DNA of 64,000 nt from Chryseobacterium sp. c4a (lineage in GTDB: Bacteria > Bacteroidota > Bacteroidia > Flavobacteriales > Weeksellaceae): assembly GCF_009900745.1 (NCBI RefSeq), contig NZ_WXVU01000007.1, forward strand, positions 124,001 to 188,000, given 5' to 3'. This document shows, in pieces, positions 41,530 through 50,524 of the stretch. Position numbers and translations under genes: made by a program. Position 1 is the first letter of the stretch; the number at the start of each line of letters is the position of its first letter. The notes under the pieces are model-generated. The model did no database searches. It worked only from the letters and a program-made list of their open reading frames with translations, and had not been told where the DNA came from.

Positions 41530-44187
41530 TTAATTAGTTTTTAAATATTTAAATGATTTAAACTCTTGTGTTAAATTCATTGCATTTGACATGACTTGTC
41601 CCTCAATATATTTTATTCTATCTTTTTCTACTTTTAGAATATTTAATACATGTGAATCCAAATCTCCAGGTCTTTCGCATAATAATATTCCTCTATCTCC
41701 AATAGCCATAATTTCATCTTGAGTTCTTAATGTTTTGAGTTCATAGGTTCTAAAACTATCTCCATATAGAGCTTCTAATACAAAATAATCTTGTGCTTTA
41801 GAAAAAGCAGCATTATTTATTTTACCAGTTCTAAAAAATTCTTCTATTACTTTAACTACTTCTACACAATTATTGCGGGCAATTTGTACAATTTCTTTTT
41901 TACCCTCCGCATTGACAATAACTTTATGATTGAAATAAATTCTTGCTTCATCAATAAAGTCTATCGCGTTTTCACCAGTAATTTTAGCTTCTTCATATAA
42001 TGTTTCAAGTACTTTTAATCCTGCCTCAAACTTTTCTACAGTAGGAAGATCTCGGCTAACGATTATATTTTCCGCCATCCCGGCAAGCCTGCTAAATTCT
42101 TCTTCAAGCTTAGCTACATTTCCTCCTGCTTTTCTGTAGATATAATCTAAAAAGATATTTGTCCTTGCAGGAGAACTTCCCTGGAAAAGTAATTTACCTT
42201 TATGTAGTACACCTATCTTTTTTGCAGCATTTTCAACAAAAATTACTTTCAGCTTCTCAAAATCTGAAGAGTGCTCCGTAATGTTTTTAATGCCGTCTTT
42301 CGAAAGAACTTTTAATCCATTTTTGGAATAATTCCTTAAAGGAAACGAATATAATGTATTTTCAATTAATTTCTCTAAACTTCTCTGTTGAGATGGAAAT
42401 CGGGAATGGTATAGTATTTCTACGGTCGCATCTAATGCTTTTTGTGCTTTTGGAAGCATGCTTACCATGGCACTTGCTGTACCCTGAACCATATAAATGT
42501 CATCCCATAATTCTAAAAGTTTCCTTCCCTGGGTGGTCATTTTAAGCTCATCTCTCAATTGGGTTTCGATGTAAAAATCTGAAAGAGCCAACCCAATATC
42601 TGCATAGGCGGCATATAAAGGTAATCCGGATACTCCCGATTCTATAGTCGCAAGACTGGCAGATATAACGATGAGATCTGCAACCACTCGAAGGCATCTT
42701 AATGCATCTTCAACAGCCTTCTTTTGGGCAATGTGATAAAGGAATAATGCGGGAACTTCAGTGTCTGTTTCAATGGTTTGAATTTTACCGGAAGGGATTT
42801 TTGCCCTTTCATAGACTTTGAGATGGAGCATATCCAGTGGTCTGAATTCTCCATTTTCAATTTCATTTTCGGCTTCAATCTTCTTTGTTTTTAGATTCCA
42901 GACTTTTACATTGTTGATCAGCGTGACAGTGTTGTCCCGATCTCCTTCCATAAAATATCCTGTAAGTTCGCAATGCCTTTCTATGGTTTCAGAATCTCTG
43001 CTTATTCCCAATGCGAAAAGAGAACCCTGTTGCTGGGGCTGATGAGCGTCATCCATTGCATGTTGTGCTTGCATGAATGCCGTTACGTAAATGACAAAGA
43101 GTTCTTTGTTTTCAAACATTTGTCCATGGGCAACCTGATTGGTATCTGATATAATACCTTTTCCCATATAAACACTTTCACCATCTAAAGAATGATAAAT
43201 GTGAAGAATGAGCTTGGGATCCTTTTTTATCTTTTTATAAACAAACTCTCCGGAAATTGCTGTAAGAATACGAATGGCATATCGGCTTTTATCCCTGAAA
43301 GGTTCCACTGCCAAAGCTGCAGCTTTACCAATTGAATCTACATCACGAAGCAACTGGGAATCAAAATTTAGAAACTGTAAAAAATGATCCCATAACATCT
43401 CATCCGAAAGTTTCTTTGCTTTTCCTTTATAATCTACACCCGTTAACGCAAAATTGGGGAGCTGATTATAGAAAAACATCAAATCATCAATGGAGGTAAG
43501 TCCTTTTCCTGCTTCTTCAAAACGTGAGATGAGAGCTACCTGTGCAACCTCTCTATGATATGGAAAAAGATAGGTGATGGCATCCATGTAATCTTCAACA
43601 TCACTGAGCCTGATTTGTATAGCATCAGGTGATTTAGATAAGTAGTTTATGGTAGCCTCTACTTCATTTACATCGGTTTGAGTGGCATCTCTATTATAGT
43701 CGCGATAAGGAATATTGATGGTACAGCTAATGTTTCTTTCCCTGATTCCTATTTCTGTGTGATGGGTGTAGCTTTTAGGATCAATATAACCTGGGCTTAC
43801 ATTGACCCATACCTTTTTATCAATACGTTCTAAAAAAGAGTTTTCAAACTGTTTTGGATCTATTTTAGGCTCCTGGATGACCAATTTCTCAATCATTTTA
43901 GTCTTCACTCTTACATTGTCGATTCTTGCAGGAGGTATTTCTTTCAGATTTACTTTTTCTACTTCTTGCGAATAGTTGATAAAGTTTTTCCTGGCATCGA
44001 AAAGATAAGTGTTGAAATCTGTGGAAGAAACAAGTAATCTGAAAAGTTTTCCCTCATCTACCCAAAGGTTGGTGAAAAAAGGTTCTATGGAGTTAGTGGC
44101 TATTTTTTCCCCTTTCATATCTGCCCATATTTCCCGACTTATGGCATCAAAGTCGGCCATTTTCTTTAAAGGGTCTTTAAAATTCAT
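41530..44187 (-). CDS. Putative polymorphic toxin with C-terminal papain-fold domain
   Basis: An 885-residue protein with no signal peptide. The last 112 residues resemble papain-fold (glutaminase/protease-like) toxin domains: nucleophile-like Cys774 in NNCVEVVKVIEEFF, His846 in DSHVLNIL, and a closing Glu862/Gln864 in YIEGQ. The pattern C...H.xN(V/I)...GQ fits that group. Residues 1-480 match nothing I can name. A hydrophobic stretch at about 499-536 (LIVISASLATIESG...YAAYADIGLALSDFYI) could enter a membrane. No Rhs, PAAR or VgrG sequence is seen, so the delivery route is open. The YrhB/Imm35-type gene follows after 8 bases. The toxin assignment is inference. Confidence 0.6.
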   Translation of the reverse strand: MNFKDPLKKMADFDAISREIWADMKGEKIATNSIEPFFTNLWVDEGKLFRLLVSSTDFNTYLFDARKNFINYSQEVEKVNLKEIPPARIDNVRVKTKMIEKLVIQEPKIDPKQFENSFLERIDKKVWVNVSPGYIDPKSYTHHTEIGIRERNISCTINIPYRDYNRDATQTDVNEVEATINYLSKSPDAIQIRLSDVEDYMDAITYLFPYHREVAQVALISRFEEAGKGLTSIDDLMFFYNQLPNFALTGVDYKGKAKKLSDEMLWDHFLQFLNFDSQLLRDVDSIGKAAALAVEPFRDKSRYAIRILTAISGEFVYKKIKKDPKLILHIYHSLDGESVYMGKGIISDTNQVAHGQMFENKELFVIYVTAFMQAQHAMDDAHQPQQQGSLFALGISRDSETIERHCELTGYFMEGDRDNTVTLINNVKVWNLKTKKIEAENEIENGEFRPLDMLHLKVYERAKIPSGKIQTIETDTEVPALFLYHIAQKKAVEDALRCLRVVADLIVISASLATIESGVSGLPLYAAYADIGLALSDFYIETQLRDELKMTTQGRKLLELWDDIYMVQGTASAMVSMLPKAQKALDATVEILYHSRFPSQQRSLEKLIENTLYSFPLRNYSKNGLKVLSKDGIKNITEHSSDFEKLKVIFVENAAKKIGVLHKGKLLFQGSSPARTNIFLDYIYRKAGGNVAKLEEEFSRLAGMAENIIVSRDLPTVEKFEAGLKVLETLYEEAKITGENAIDFIDEARIYFNHKVIVNAEGKKEIVQIARNNCVEVVKVIEEFFRTGKINNAAFSKAQDYFVLEALYGDSFRTYELKTLRTQDEIMAIGDRGILLCERPGDLDSHVLNILKVEKDRIKYIEGQVMSNAMNLTQEFKSFKYLKTN

Positions 44188-44475
44188 TTTTAATTTTTTT
44201 CATTAATACTACTTTTATGTTTTGGTTCTTGCTTGGCAGAGGAAAGGGTTTTATCTTGATTTTCCCTTTGATCTATGATGCAAATATCATTGTGGGAAGC
44301 GACAAAACTTGGCGTGTAATAAATAAATGATAGCTTGATAAATGGAAAAGAACTAAAAAGATAAGCTGTGAAAATCTATACTATCTATGGGTGAAAATAA
44401 AATCTGTAAGAGCAAAATAGCACGATCATTGCTTGAAATCTCTTATATTTAAGTAGAACTAAACCCAAATGCTGT

Positions 44476-46164
44476 ATGAAAATCTTCTCTCAACTGATGA
44501 TGGCTGTCTGTTTAATCGCGACCATTATTACGCAAGCCCAAAATAATTATCCTCAAAATTATTTCCGTAACCCACTGAATATCCCCATGCAGCTGGCTGC
44601 TAATTTCGGGGCGGTAAGAACGAATCATTTTCACATGGGATTGGATCTGAGGACGAACAGCCAGGAAAATTTATCTGTATTGGCTGCTGCAGATGGCTAT
44701 GTAAGCAGAATAAAAGTGGAACGTTATGGCTTCGGAAATGCAATATATATTACTCATCCGAACGGTTTTACAACAGTATATGCCCATTTGAATAAATATT
44801 TTGATAAGCTGGATGAATATGTAAAAGAAAAGCAGTACAAAGATGAAAAATGGGAACAGGATATCGCTTTCCAACCAGGACAGTTTCCGGTTACAAAAGG
44901 CCAGCTTATTGCGCTGAGTGGAAATACAGGAGGTTCAGCAGGGCCTCATTTGCATTTTGAAATAAGAGATACCAAAACCGAAGAATGTCTTAATCCTCTG
45001 TTGTTTGGATTTAATATTCCGGATTCTGTAGCTCCAATCATCAGTGGATTGTATTGGTATGACCGCAGATTCAGTACGTATGAACCTGGAGCGAATGGAA
45101 TTACTGTTAAGAAAATAGGAAATGCTTATACCACAGATGTTGTCAGGGTTAATTCTCCGATGATAAGCTTTGGGATTAAAGCAGTAGATAAAGCGAATCA
45201 AGGATTTAATCTTGGGGTTTACAAAGCAGAATTATTGATGGATGGAAAATTGATCTATGGTTTTAGTATTGACAAAGTGAGTTATGATGATACCCGTTAT
45301 CTGAACGGTTGTATAGATTATACCAAATTCATCAGGGATAAAGCGGGGATTCAACACCTGTCTACGTTGCCGGGAATGAAATTGGCTAATTATGGCACGT
45401 CCAATCTTTCCGGAGTGATCAATCTTCAGGATGAGGGAATCCACACTATTGAAATTATTCTAAAAGATGTAAAAGGAAATACCAGCCGGTTAACTACAAA
45501 AGTGCAGCTTGCTAAAACAGATAATGGAGTTTCTCCTTCTGCGAAAACTGTTTTGCCTAATCAGGGAAAAGTAATTACGACCGATAATGCAGAAATCAGT
45601 TTTAGTAAAAATGCGATGTATGATGCTGTGAATTTTAATATGTATGAAAAAAATAGCGGGGATGGAAATGCCGTTTCCAATACAATTGTTCTACAGAATC
45701 CTTACATTCCGGTTCATGATTATTATACTTTGAAAATAAAACCAAATCGAAAACTTTCCAAAGAAGAAAAGGATAAAGCAGTGGTTTTATTCGATTATGG
45801 AAGTGATAAAGATGCTGTAAAAGCAAAATGGAATGGCGATCAGGCAGAAGCACAGTTCAATAGATTAGGAACTGCAGAACTTATTGTTGACAATAGTGTA
45901 CCATCAGTTTCTTCCGGCTGGAAGGATGGAGCTGTAATAACAGGAAGTACTTTACGTTTAAAAGGCAGTACAAGAATTGGTGATATTACTTCATTCCGGG
46001 CAGAACTGGATGGGAAATGGTTACGATTTGCTCGTGTGAAAGATGATTTTATCTATACTTTTGATGAAAAGTGCCCGAGAGGTTCAGGATCACATACTTT
46101 AAAAGTGACAACCATTAACAGTGCAGGAAATGCCAATACCCAAACCTTTACATTTCAGAGATAA
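44476..46164 (+). CDS. M23-family peptidase (peptidoglycan endopeptidase)
   Basis: Exported zinc metallopeptidase of 562 residues with signal peptide ending ITQAQ. The LytM catalytic core is near the N-terminus: His53 and Asp57 (HFHMGLD) and His157/His159 (GPHLHFE). Typical M23 strands lie between (LAAADGYVSRIKV, GNAIYITHPNG, TVYAHL). About 380 residues of beta-rich C-terminal domain follow, of unclear role. It probably trims peptidoglycan cross-links in the periplasm. It is divergent from the toxin gene, with 288 bp between, and ends 61 bases before the pigment cluster begins. Confidence 0.88.
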   Translation: MKIFSQLMMAVCLIATIITQAQNNYPQNYFRNPLNIPMQLAANFGAVRTNHFHMGLDLRTNSQENLSVLAAADGYVSRIKVERYGFGNAIYITHPNGFTTVYAHLNKYFDKLDEYVKEKQYKDEKWEQDIAFQPGQFPVTKGQLIALSGNTGGSAGPHLHFEIRDTKTEECLNPLLFGFNIPDSVAPIISGLYWYDRRFSTYEPGANGITVKKIGNAYTTDVVRVNSPMISFGIKAVDKANQGFNLGVYKAELLMDGKLIYGFSIDKVSYDDTRYLNGCIDYTKFIRDKAGIQHLSTLPGMKLANYGTSNLSGVINLQDEGIHTIEIILKDVKGNTSRLTTKVQLAKTDNGVSPSAKTVLPNQGKVITTDNAEISFSKNAMYDAVNFNMYEKNSGDGNAVSNTIVLQNPYIPVHDYYTLKIKPNRKLSKEEKDKAVVLFDYGSDKDAVKAKWNGDQAEAQFNRLGTAELIVDNSVPSVSSGWKDGAVITGSTLRLKGSTRIGDITSFRAELDGKWLRFARVKDDFIYTFDEKCPRGSGSHTLKVTTINSAGNANTQTFTFQR

Positions 46165-46171
46165 ATAATTA

Positions 46172-46205
46172 TTGGCGTATAATCCTTTAATTTTAAATAA
46201 ATTTG
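46172..46205 (+). promoter_or_regulatory. Promoter at the left end of the flexirubin locus
   Basis: TTG (46172-46174) and TAAATTTG (46198-46205) are 23 bp apart. Transcription would start about 14 bases before the TTG start codon of the ligase gene. Confidence 0.45.
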
Positions 46206-46225
46206 TTCTTTAAAAATTATAATCA

Positions 46226-47518
46226 TTGGAATTTCATCCGTTCATCGAAAAATCAACTGGTCAGGAAATAAAGGCTTTTCAGGAAGAAAAACTTCAGCAG
46301 CTTCTAGCTTATCTTGAAGGAAATTCACCTTTCTATCAAAGACTGTTTAAGGAGAAAAATATTAAGGTAGAAGAAATCCGAACATTGGAAGATTTGCAGA
46401 AAATTCCTACAACAACAAAGAATGATCTGCAGCAGTACAATCATGATTTTTTCTGTATTTCACCGGATAAGATTGTAGATTACAGCACGACTTCCGGAAC
46501 GTTAGGAGATCCGGTAACCTTTGGATTGTCTGATAATGATCTTGAAAGATTAGCCTATAATGAAGCGATATCCTTTGCCTGTGCAGGAATCCAAAAAGGA
46601 GATGTAGTACAGATGATTACTACGATTGATAAACGTTTTATGGCCGGACTTGCTTATTTTTTAGGATTAAGAAAAATGGGAGCCAGTGTTGTAAGAATGG
46701 GGCCGGGAATCCCTGAATTGCAATGGGATTCTATTTTCCGATATAAACCTAAATACTTAATTACTGTTCCTTCATTTTTACTGAAAATGATTGATTATGC
46801 TGAAAAACGAGGTTTGGATTATAAAAATTCAAGTGTGTATGGAGCAGTATGTATTGGCGAAAGTATCAAAAATCAGGACTTTACAGACAATATTCTTTCC
46901 CAGAAGATCAAAGAAAAATGGGATATAAAACTTTTTTCTACGTATGCTTCTACAGAAATGAGTACCGCTTTTACAGAGTGTGAGTTTCAGGTAGGAGGGC
47001 ATCATCATCCTGAACTGATTATTACAGAAATTCTTGATGATGACGGGAATATCGTAAAAGAGGGTGAAAGTGGTGAACTTACCATTACGACTTTGGGAGT
47101 AGAAGCCATTCCTTTGCTGAGGTTTAAAACCGGAGATATAGTAAAAGCACATTACGAGCCATGTCAATGTGGAAGAAATACAATGAGGCTAGGCCCTGTG
47201 ATCGGAAGAAAACAACAGATGATCAAATATAAGGGAACAACGCTGTATCCGCCTGCGATGAATGATATTTTGAATGACTTTAATAATATCCTGTGTTACC
47301 AGATCGTTATTCAGGCCAATGAAATCGGTTTAGACGAAATTATTATCAAGCTGAGTACCGAGCAGGAAAATGAAAATTTTGTGAACGAAGTAAGGGATCA
47401 TTTCCGTGCAAAGTTGAGGGTAAGTCCGAAAATTGAAATCATTGATTTTGATATTCTATCTAAAACTGTTTTTAATCCAAACAGCAGAAAACCAATCACA
47501 TTTATCGATTTAAGATAA
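46226..47518 (+). CDS. Acyl-adenylating ligase, phenylacetate-CoA ligase type (flexirubin locus)
   Basis: AMP-forming ligase of the phenylacetate-CoA ligase group, 430 residues. The P-loop-like TTSGTLGDP is at 88-96, the aromatic STEMSTAF motif near 245, and the late LRFKTGDIVKAHYEPCQCGR segment near 305-325 is typical of this group. In flexirubin loci it is thought to activate the aromatic starter acid for loading on an ACP. The start is TTG: an in-frame stop lies at 46220 and the next in-frame ATG falls beyond the AMP-binding motif. It opens the plus-strand half of the cluster. Confidence 0.85.
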   Translation: MEFHPFIEKSTGQEIKAFQEEKLQQLLAYLEGNSPFYQRLFKEKNIKVEEIRTLEDLQKIPTTTKNDLQQYNHDFFCISPDKIVDYSTTSGTLGDPVTFGLSDNDLERLAYNEAISFACAGIQKGDVVQMITTIDKRFMAGLAYFLGLRKMGASVVRMGPGIPELQWDSIFRYKPKYLITVPSFLLKMIDYAEKRGLDYKNSSVYGAVCIGESIKNQDFTDNILSQKIKEKWDIKLFSTYASTEMSTAFTECEFQVGGHHHPELIITEILDDDGNIVKEGESGELTITTLGVEAIPLLRFKTGDIVKAHYEPCQCGRNTMRLGPVIGRKQQMIKYKGTTLYPPAMNDILNDFNNILCYQIVIQANEIGLDEIIIKLSTEQENENFVNEVRDHFRAKLRVSPKIEIIDFDILSKTVFNPNSRKPITFIDLR

Positions 47519-47545
47519 TCCAGATCATTTGAGAATGAATGATAT

Positions 47546-47575
47546 AAAAAAAGACTGCAATGTGCAGTCTTTTTG
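47546..47575. terminator. Bidirectional terminator between ligase and halogenase-like genes
   Basis: AAAAGACTGCA and TGCAGTCTTTT form an 11-bp stem with an ATG loop; A/T runs lie on both sides and genes converge on it. Confidence 0.9.
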
Positions 47576-47578
47576 TTT

Positions 47579-48826
47579 TTATGATTGTTGTTGTTTTTCC
47601 AGTTTGATGAGGTTGGCAAGATTCTTAATTACCGTATCGTGTTTTTTCACAAAAGGATTGTCTTTGTTCCATACATATCCGGCCAATACAGCACATATTT
47701 TTTTCTTTACATCCGGGTTTTCCGGTTGATGGAAGAATAGCTCCTGAAGATTTCCGGTGTACCACTCCTTTACATAAGTAGTAAACACATCTACACCATA
47801 TAGGATATAATCTGAGTATTCTGTTTGCCAGTCGATTTTTTCGCCATTCATTTGTCTTAATGCTAATTTAGCAGCAAGCATTCCGGATTCTGTAGCAAAG
47901 GCCATTCCTGAAGAAAATACAGGGTCAAGGAATTCAGAAGCATTTCCGGTTAAGGCAAATCCGTCACCAAATAACTTCTTTACAGAACATGAATAGTCTT
48001 TCAGGTGCCTTGGTTCAAAAAGGAAATCTACATCCCCGAAACGTTTCATATAATAATCTGAAAGGGAAATTGCTTTTCTTAAAGCTTCAGCAGCATCTCC
48101 ATTTTCAGATAGTTTTTCAATATATTCGGTAGGCCCTACAATTCCTAAACTTGTGTTTCCATTGGAGAAAGGAATTACCCAAAGCCAAACCTCAGTTTCA
48201 ATAATATCAAAAGAAATCAAAGTTCCTTCTACGCCTTCTTCTCGATTGGTGTCTTTTACATGAGAGAAAATCGCAGAGTGAGGCGAGAGTTTAGAAGGTT
48301 TTTCAAGATCAAGTAAGCGAGGTAAAACTCTTCCATAGCCACTAGAATCAATAACGAACTTTGCATGGATTTCCTTCGTTTCCCCATCTTTGGTTCTTAC
48401 TGTCGTAATGGAATCTGTTCCCTCAAATTTGATATCAATAACTTCTGTTTCAAACTCAAGATCTATTCCTTTATTAATGACTTCCTGAGCAAGTGTATTG
48501 TCAAAGTCTGCTCTTGGAACCTGCCAAGTCCAATCCCAGCCTTCTCCAAATTTATTGCTAAAATCAAAGATACAAACCTCTTCACCACGAAGAAAACGAG
48601 CTCCCAATTTTTTCTCAAAGCCCATTTTATCCAATGCAGGAAAAAGTCCGGCTTCATCAAAGTGATCCATTACTCTTGGTATTAAGCTTTCGCCGACTAC
48701 CAATCTTGGGAATTTTGTCTTCTCAACAACTTTTACGTTGACGTTATTCTTCTTTAAGTATGAAGAAGATACGCATCCGGAAGGCCCAGCTCCGATTACA
48801 AGAACGTCAACAAATTCTTTGCTCAT
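47579..48826 (-). CDS. FAD-dependent halogenase-like flavoprotein (flexirubin locus)
   Basis: A 415-residue flavoprotein related to tryptophan halogenase-type enzymes. The FAD-binding GAGPSG is at 12-17. The VGESLIP segment is at 44-50. The halogenase hallmark WxWxIP is present as Trp214-Leu-Trp216-Val-Ile-Pro219. Lys73 in FEKKLGARF is a candidate for the catalytic lysine. Flexirubins can be chlorinated on the aromatic ring, so ring chlorination is the natural guess; hydroxylation by a related monooxygenase is the alternative. It is the only minus-strand gene inside the plus-strand half of the cluster and has its own promoter. Confidence 0.8.
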   Translation of the reverse strand: MSKEFVDVLVIGAGPSGCVSSSYLKKNNVNVKVVEKTKFPRLVVGESLIPRVMDHFDEAGLFPALDKMGFEKKLGARFLRGEEVCIFDFSNKFGEGWDWTWQVPRADFDNTLAQEVINKGIDLEFETEVIDIKFEGTDSITTVRTKDGETKEIHAKFVIDSSGYGRVLPRLLDLEKPSKLSPHSAIFSHVKDTNREEGVEGTLISFDIIETEVWLWVIPFSNGNTSLGIVGPTEYIEKLSENGDAAEALRKAISLSDYYMKRFGDVDFLFEPRHLKDYSCSVKKLFGDGFALTGNASEFLDPVFSSGMAFATESGMLAAKLALRQMNGEKIDWQTEYSDYILYGVDVFTTYVKEWYTGNLQELFFHQPENPDVKKKICAVLAGYVWNKDNPFVKKHDTVIKNLANLIKLEKQQQS

Positions 48827-48866
48827 CTTTGATTTTTTATTTTAATAATAACTTTTATCTTTGCCG

Positions 48867-48899
48867 CAAAATTAGTGACAAATAATTAATATTTTACAA
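48867..48899 (-). promoter_or_regulatory. Promoter of the halogenase-like gene
   Basis: On the minus strand TTG (48899-48897) precedes TAATTTTG (48874-48867) by 22 bp. A plus-strand TATCTTTG at 48856-48863 may belong to the divergent ammonia-lyase gene, so the two promoters would overlap. Confidence 0.4.
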
Positions 48900-48924
48900 A
48901 ATTATCAACTATTACTTTTAATTG

Positions 48925-50445
48925 ATGAAAATAAATAACTTTTTAGAACTGAAAGACTTTCAAAAAATTATCATTGAAAATGAAAAAATAGAACTGGATG
49001 AATCACTTTTATCAAGAGTGAATACAAGTTTTCAGTTTTTAAAGGAATTTTCAAAAAATAAAGTAATATATGGTGTGAACACTGGTTTTGGCCCCATGGC
49101 TCAATTTAAGATCAGTGATGAGGATACCCACCAGCTTCAGTATAATCTGATAAGAAGTCACTCTTCAGGTATTGGAAATCCTTTGCCAGCTCAAGAAGTG
49201 AAAGCTTGTATGCTGGCAAGAATGAATACCTTATCATTAGGGAATTCAGGAGTACACGAATCGGTTATTTATCTTCTACAGGAACTTATCAATAGAGACA
49301 TCATCCCATTGATCTTTGAGCATGGAGGAGTGGGAGCAAGTGGAGACCTTGTTCAATTGGCGCACCTTGCTTTGGTATTGATCGGAGAGGGAGAAGTATT
49401 CTATAAAGGAGAAAGAAAGTCTACCAAAGAAGTTTTTGAAACGGAAGGATTAGAACCCATTAACGTTGAGATTCGCGAAGGACTTGCTTTAATGAACGGA
49501 ACTTCGGTAATGTCAGGAATTGGTATTGTAAATGCTTATAAAGCGAATCAGCTAACAGATATTTCTATTAAGCTATCTTGTGCTATTAATGAAATTGTCC
49601 AGGCTTATGACGATCATTTTTCAGAAGCATTAAACGGGACAAAAAGACACTATGGTCAGCAGAAAGTGGCAGAAAGAATGCGCGAACATCTTGCAGACAG
49701 TAAACTGATCAGAAAAAGGGCAGATCATTTATATACCCACTTTGAAGAACAGGAAAAAGTATTCAAAGAAAAAGTACAGGAATATTATTCTTTAAGATGT
49801 GTTCCTCAGATTTTAGGCCCGGTATTGGATACATTGCAATATACAGAAAGAGTTCTTGAAAATGAGATCAATTCTGCTAATGATAATCCCATTATCAATG
49901 TAGAAGATCAGCATGTGTATCATGGTGGAAATTTCCATGGTGATTATATCTCTTTGGAAATGGACAAATTGAAAATTGTGGTGACGAAGCTTACGATGCT
50001 TGCAGAAAGACAGTTGAATTATCTTTTAAATGCTAAAATCAACGAAATTTTGCCTCCTTTTGTAAATTTAGGTAAATTAGGTTTCAATTTCGGGATGCAG
50101 GGCGTACAGTTTACAGCAACTTCTACTACAGCAGAAAGCCAGATGTTGTCTAATCCTATGTATGTGCACAGTATTCCGAATAATAATGATAATCAGGATA
50201 TTGTTAGTATGGGAACCAATGCTGCAGTAATCTGCCGAAAAGTAATAGAAAATGCTTTTGAAGTATTAGCGATTGAAGCGATTACGATCATTCAGGCGAT
50301 TGAATATCTTGGATTCCAGAATGAGGTTTCATCCTCTACAAAAGCATTGTACGATGAGATCAGAAAAATAATTCCGGCCTTCTCAGATGATATGGTGATG
50401 TATCCGTATCTGGAGGAAGTAAAGAAATATTTAAAAGCAATGTAA
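48925..50445 (+). CDS. Aromatic amino acid ammonia lyase (HAL/TAL family), flexirubin starter supply
   Basis: MIO-dependent lyase of 506 residues started at the ATG at 48925; a TTG lies one codon earlier. The self-forming MIO cofactor triad Ala138-Ser139-Gly140 sits in GGVGASGDLVQLAHL. Catalytic Tyr49 is in YGVNTGFGP. In the specificity loop the residues read Arg77-Ser78-His79-Ser80, more like histidine lyases than the His-Leu of classical tyrosine lyases. In flexirubin clusters this enzyme is a tyrosine ammonia lyase making 4-coumarate, the polyene starter, and context favours that. No hut genes are nearby. Confidence 0.85.
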   Translation: MKINNFLELKDFQKIIIENEKIELDESLLSRVNTSFQFLKEFSKNKVIYGVNTGFGPMAQFKISDEDTHQLQYNLIRSHSSGIGNPLPAQEVKACMLARMNTLSLGNSGVHESVIYLLQELINRDIIPLIFEHGGVGASGDLVQLAHLALVLIGEGEVFYKGERKSTKEVFETEGLEPINVEIREGLALMNGTSVMSGIGIVNAYKANQLTDISIKLSCAINEIVQAYDDHFSEALNGTKRHYGQQKVAERMREHLADSKLIRKRADHLYTHFEEQEKVFKEKVQEYYSLRCVPQILGPVLDTLQYTERVLENEINSANDNPIINVEDQHVYHGGNFHGDYISLEMDKLKIVVTKLTMLAERQLNYLLNAKINEILPPFVNLGKLGFNFGMQGVQFTATSTTAESQMLSNPMYVHSIPNNNDNQDIVSMGTNAAVICRKVIENAFEVLAIEAITIIQAIEYLGFQNEVSSSTKALYDEIRKIIPAFSDDMVMYPYLEEVKKYLKAM

Positions 50446-50524
50446 TTATAAGCGATAATAAATTGTCTTTAAATAAGAGAAACAAGGTAACTTAAAAAAA
50501 CTAAAACTAAATAAACACTAACGC

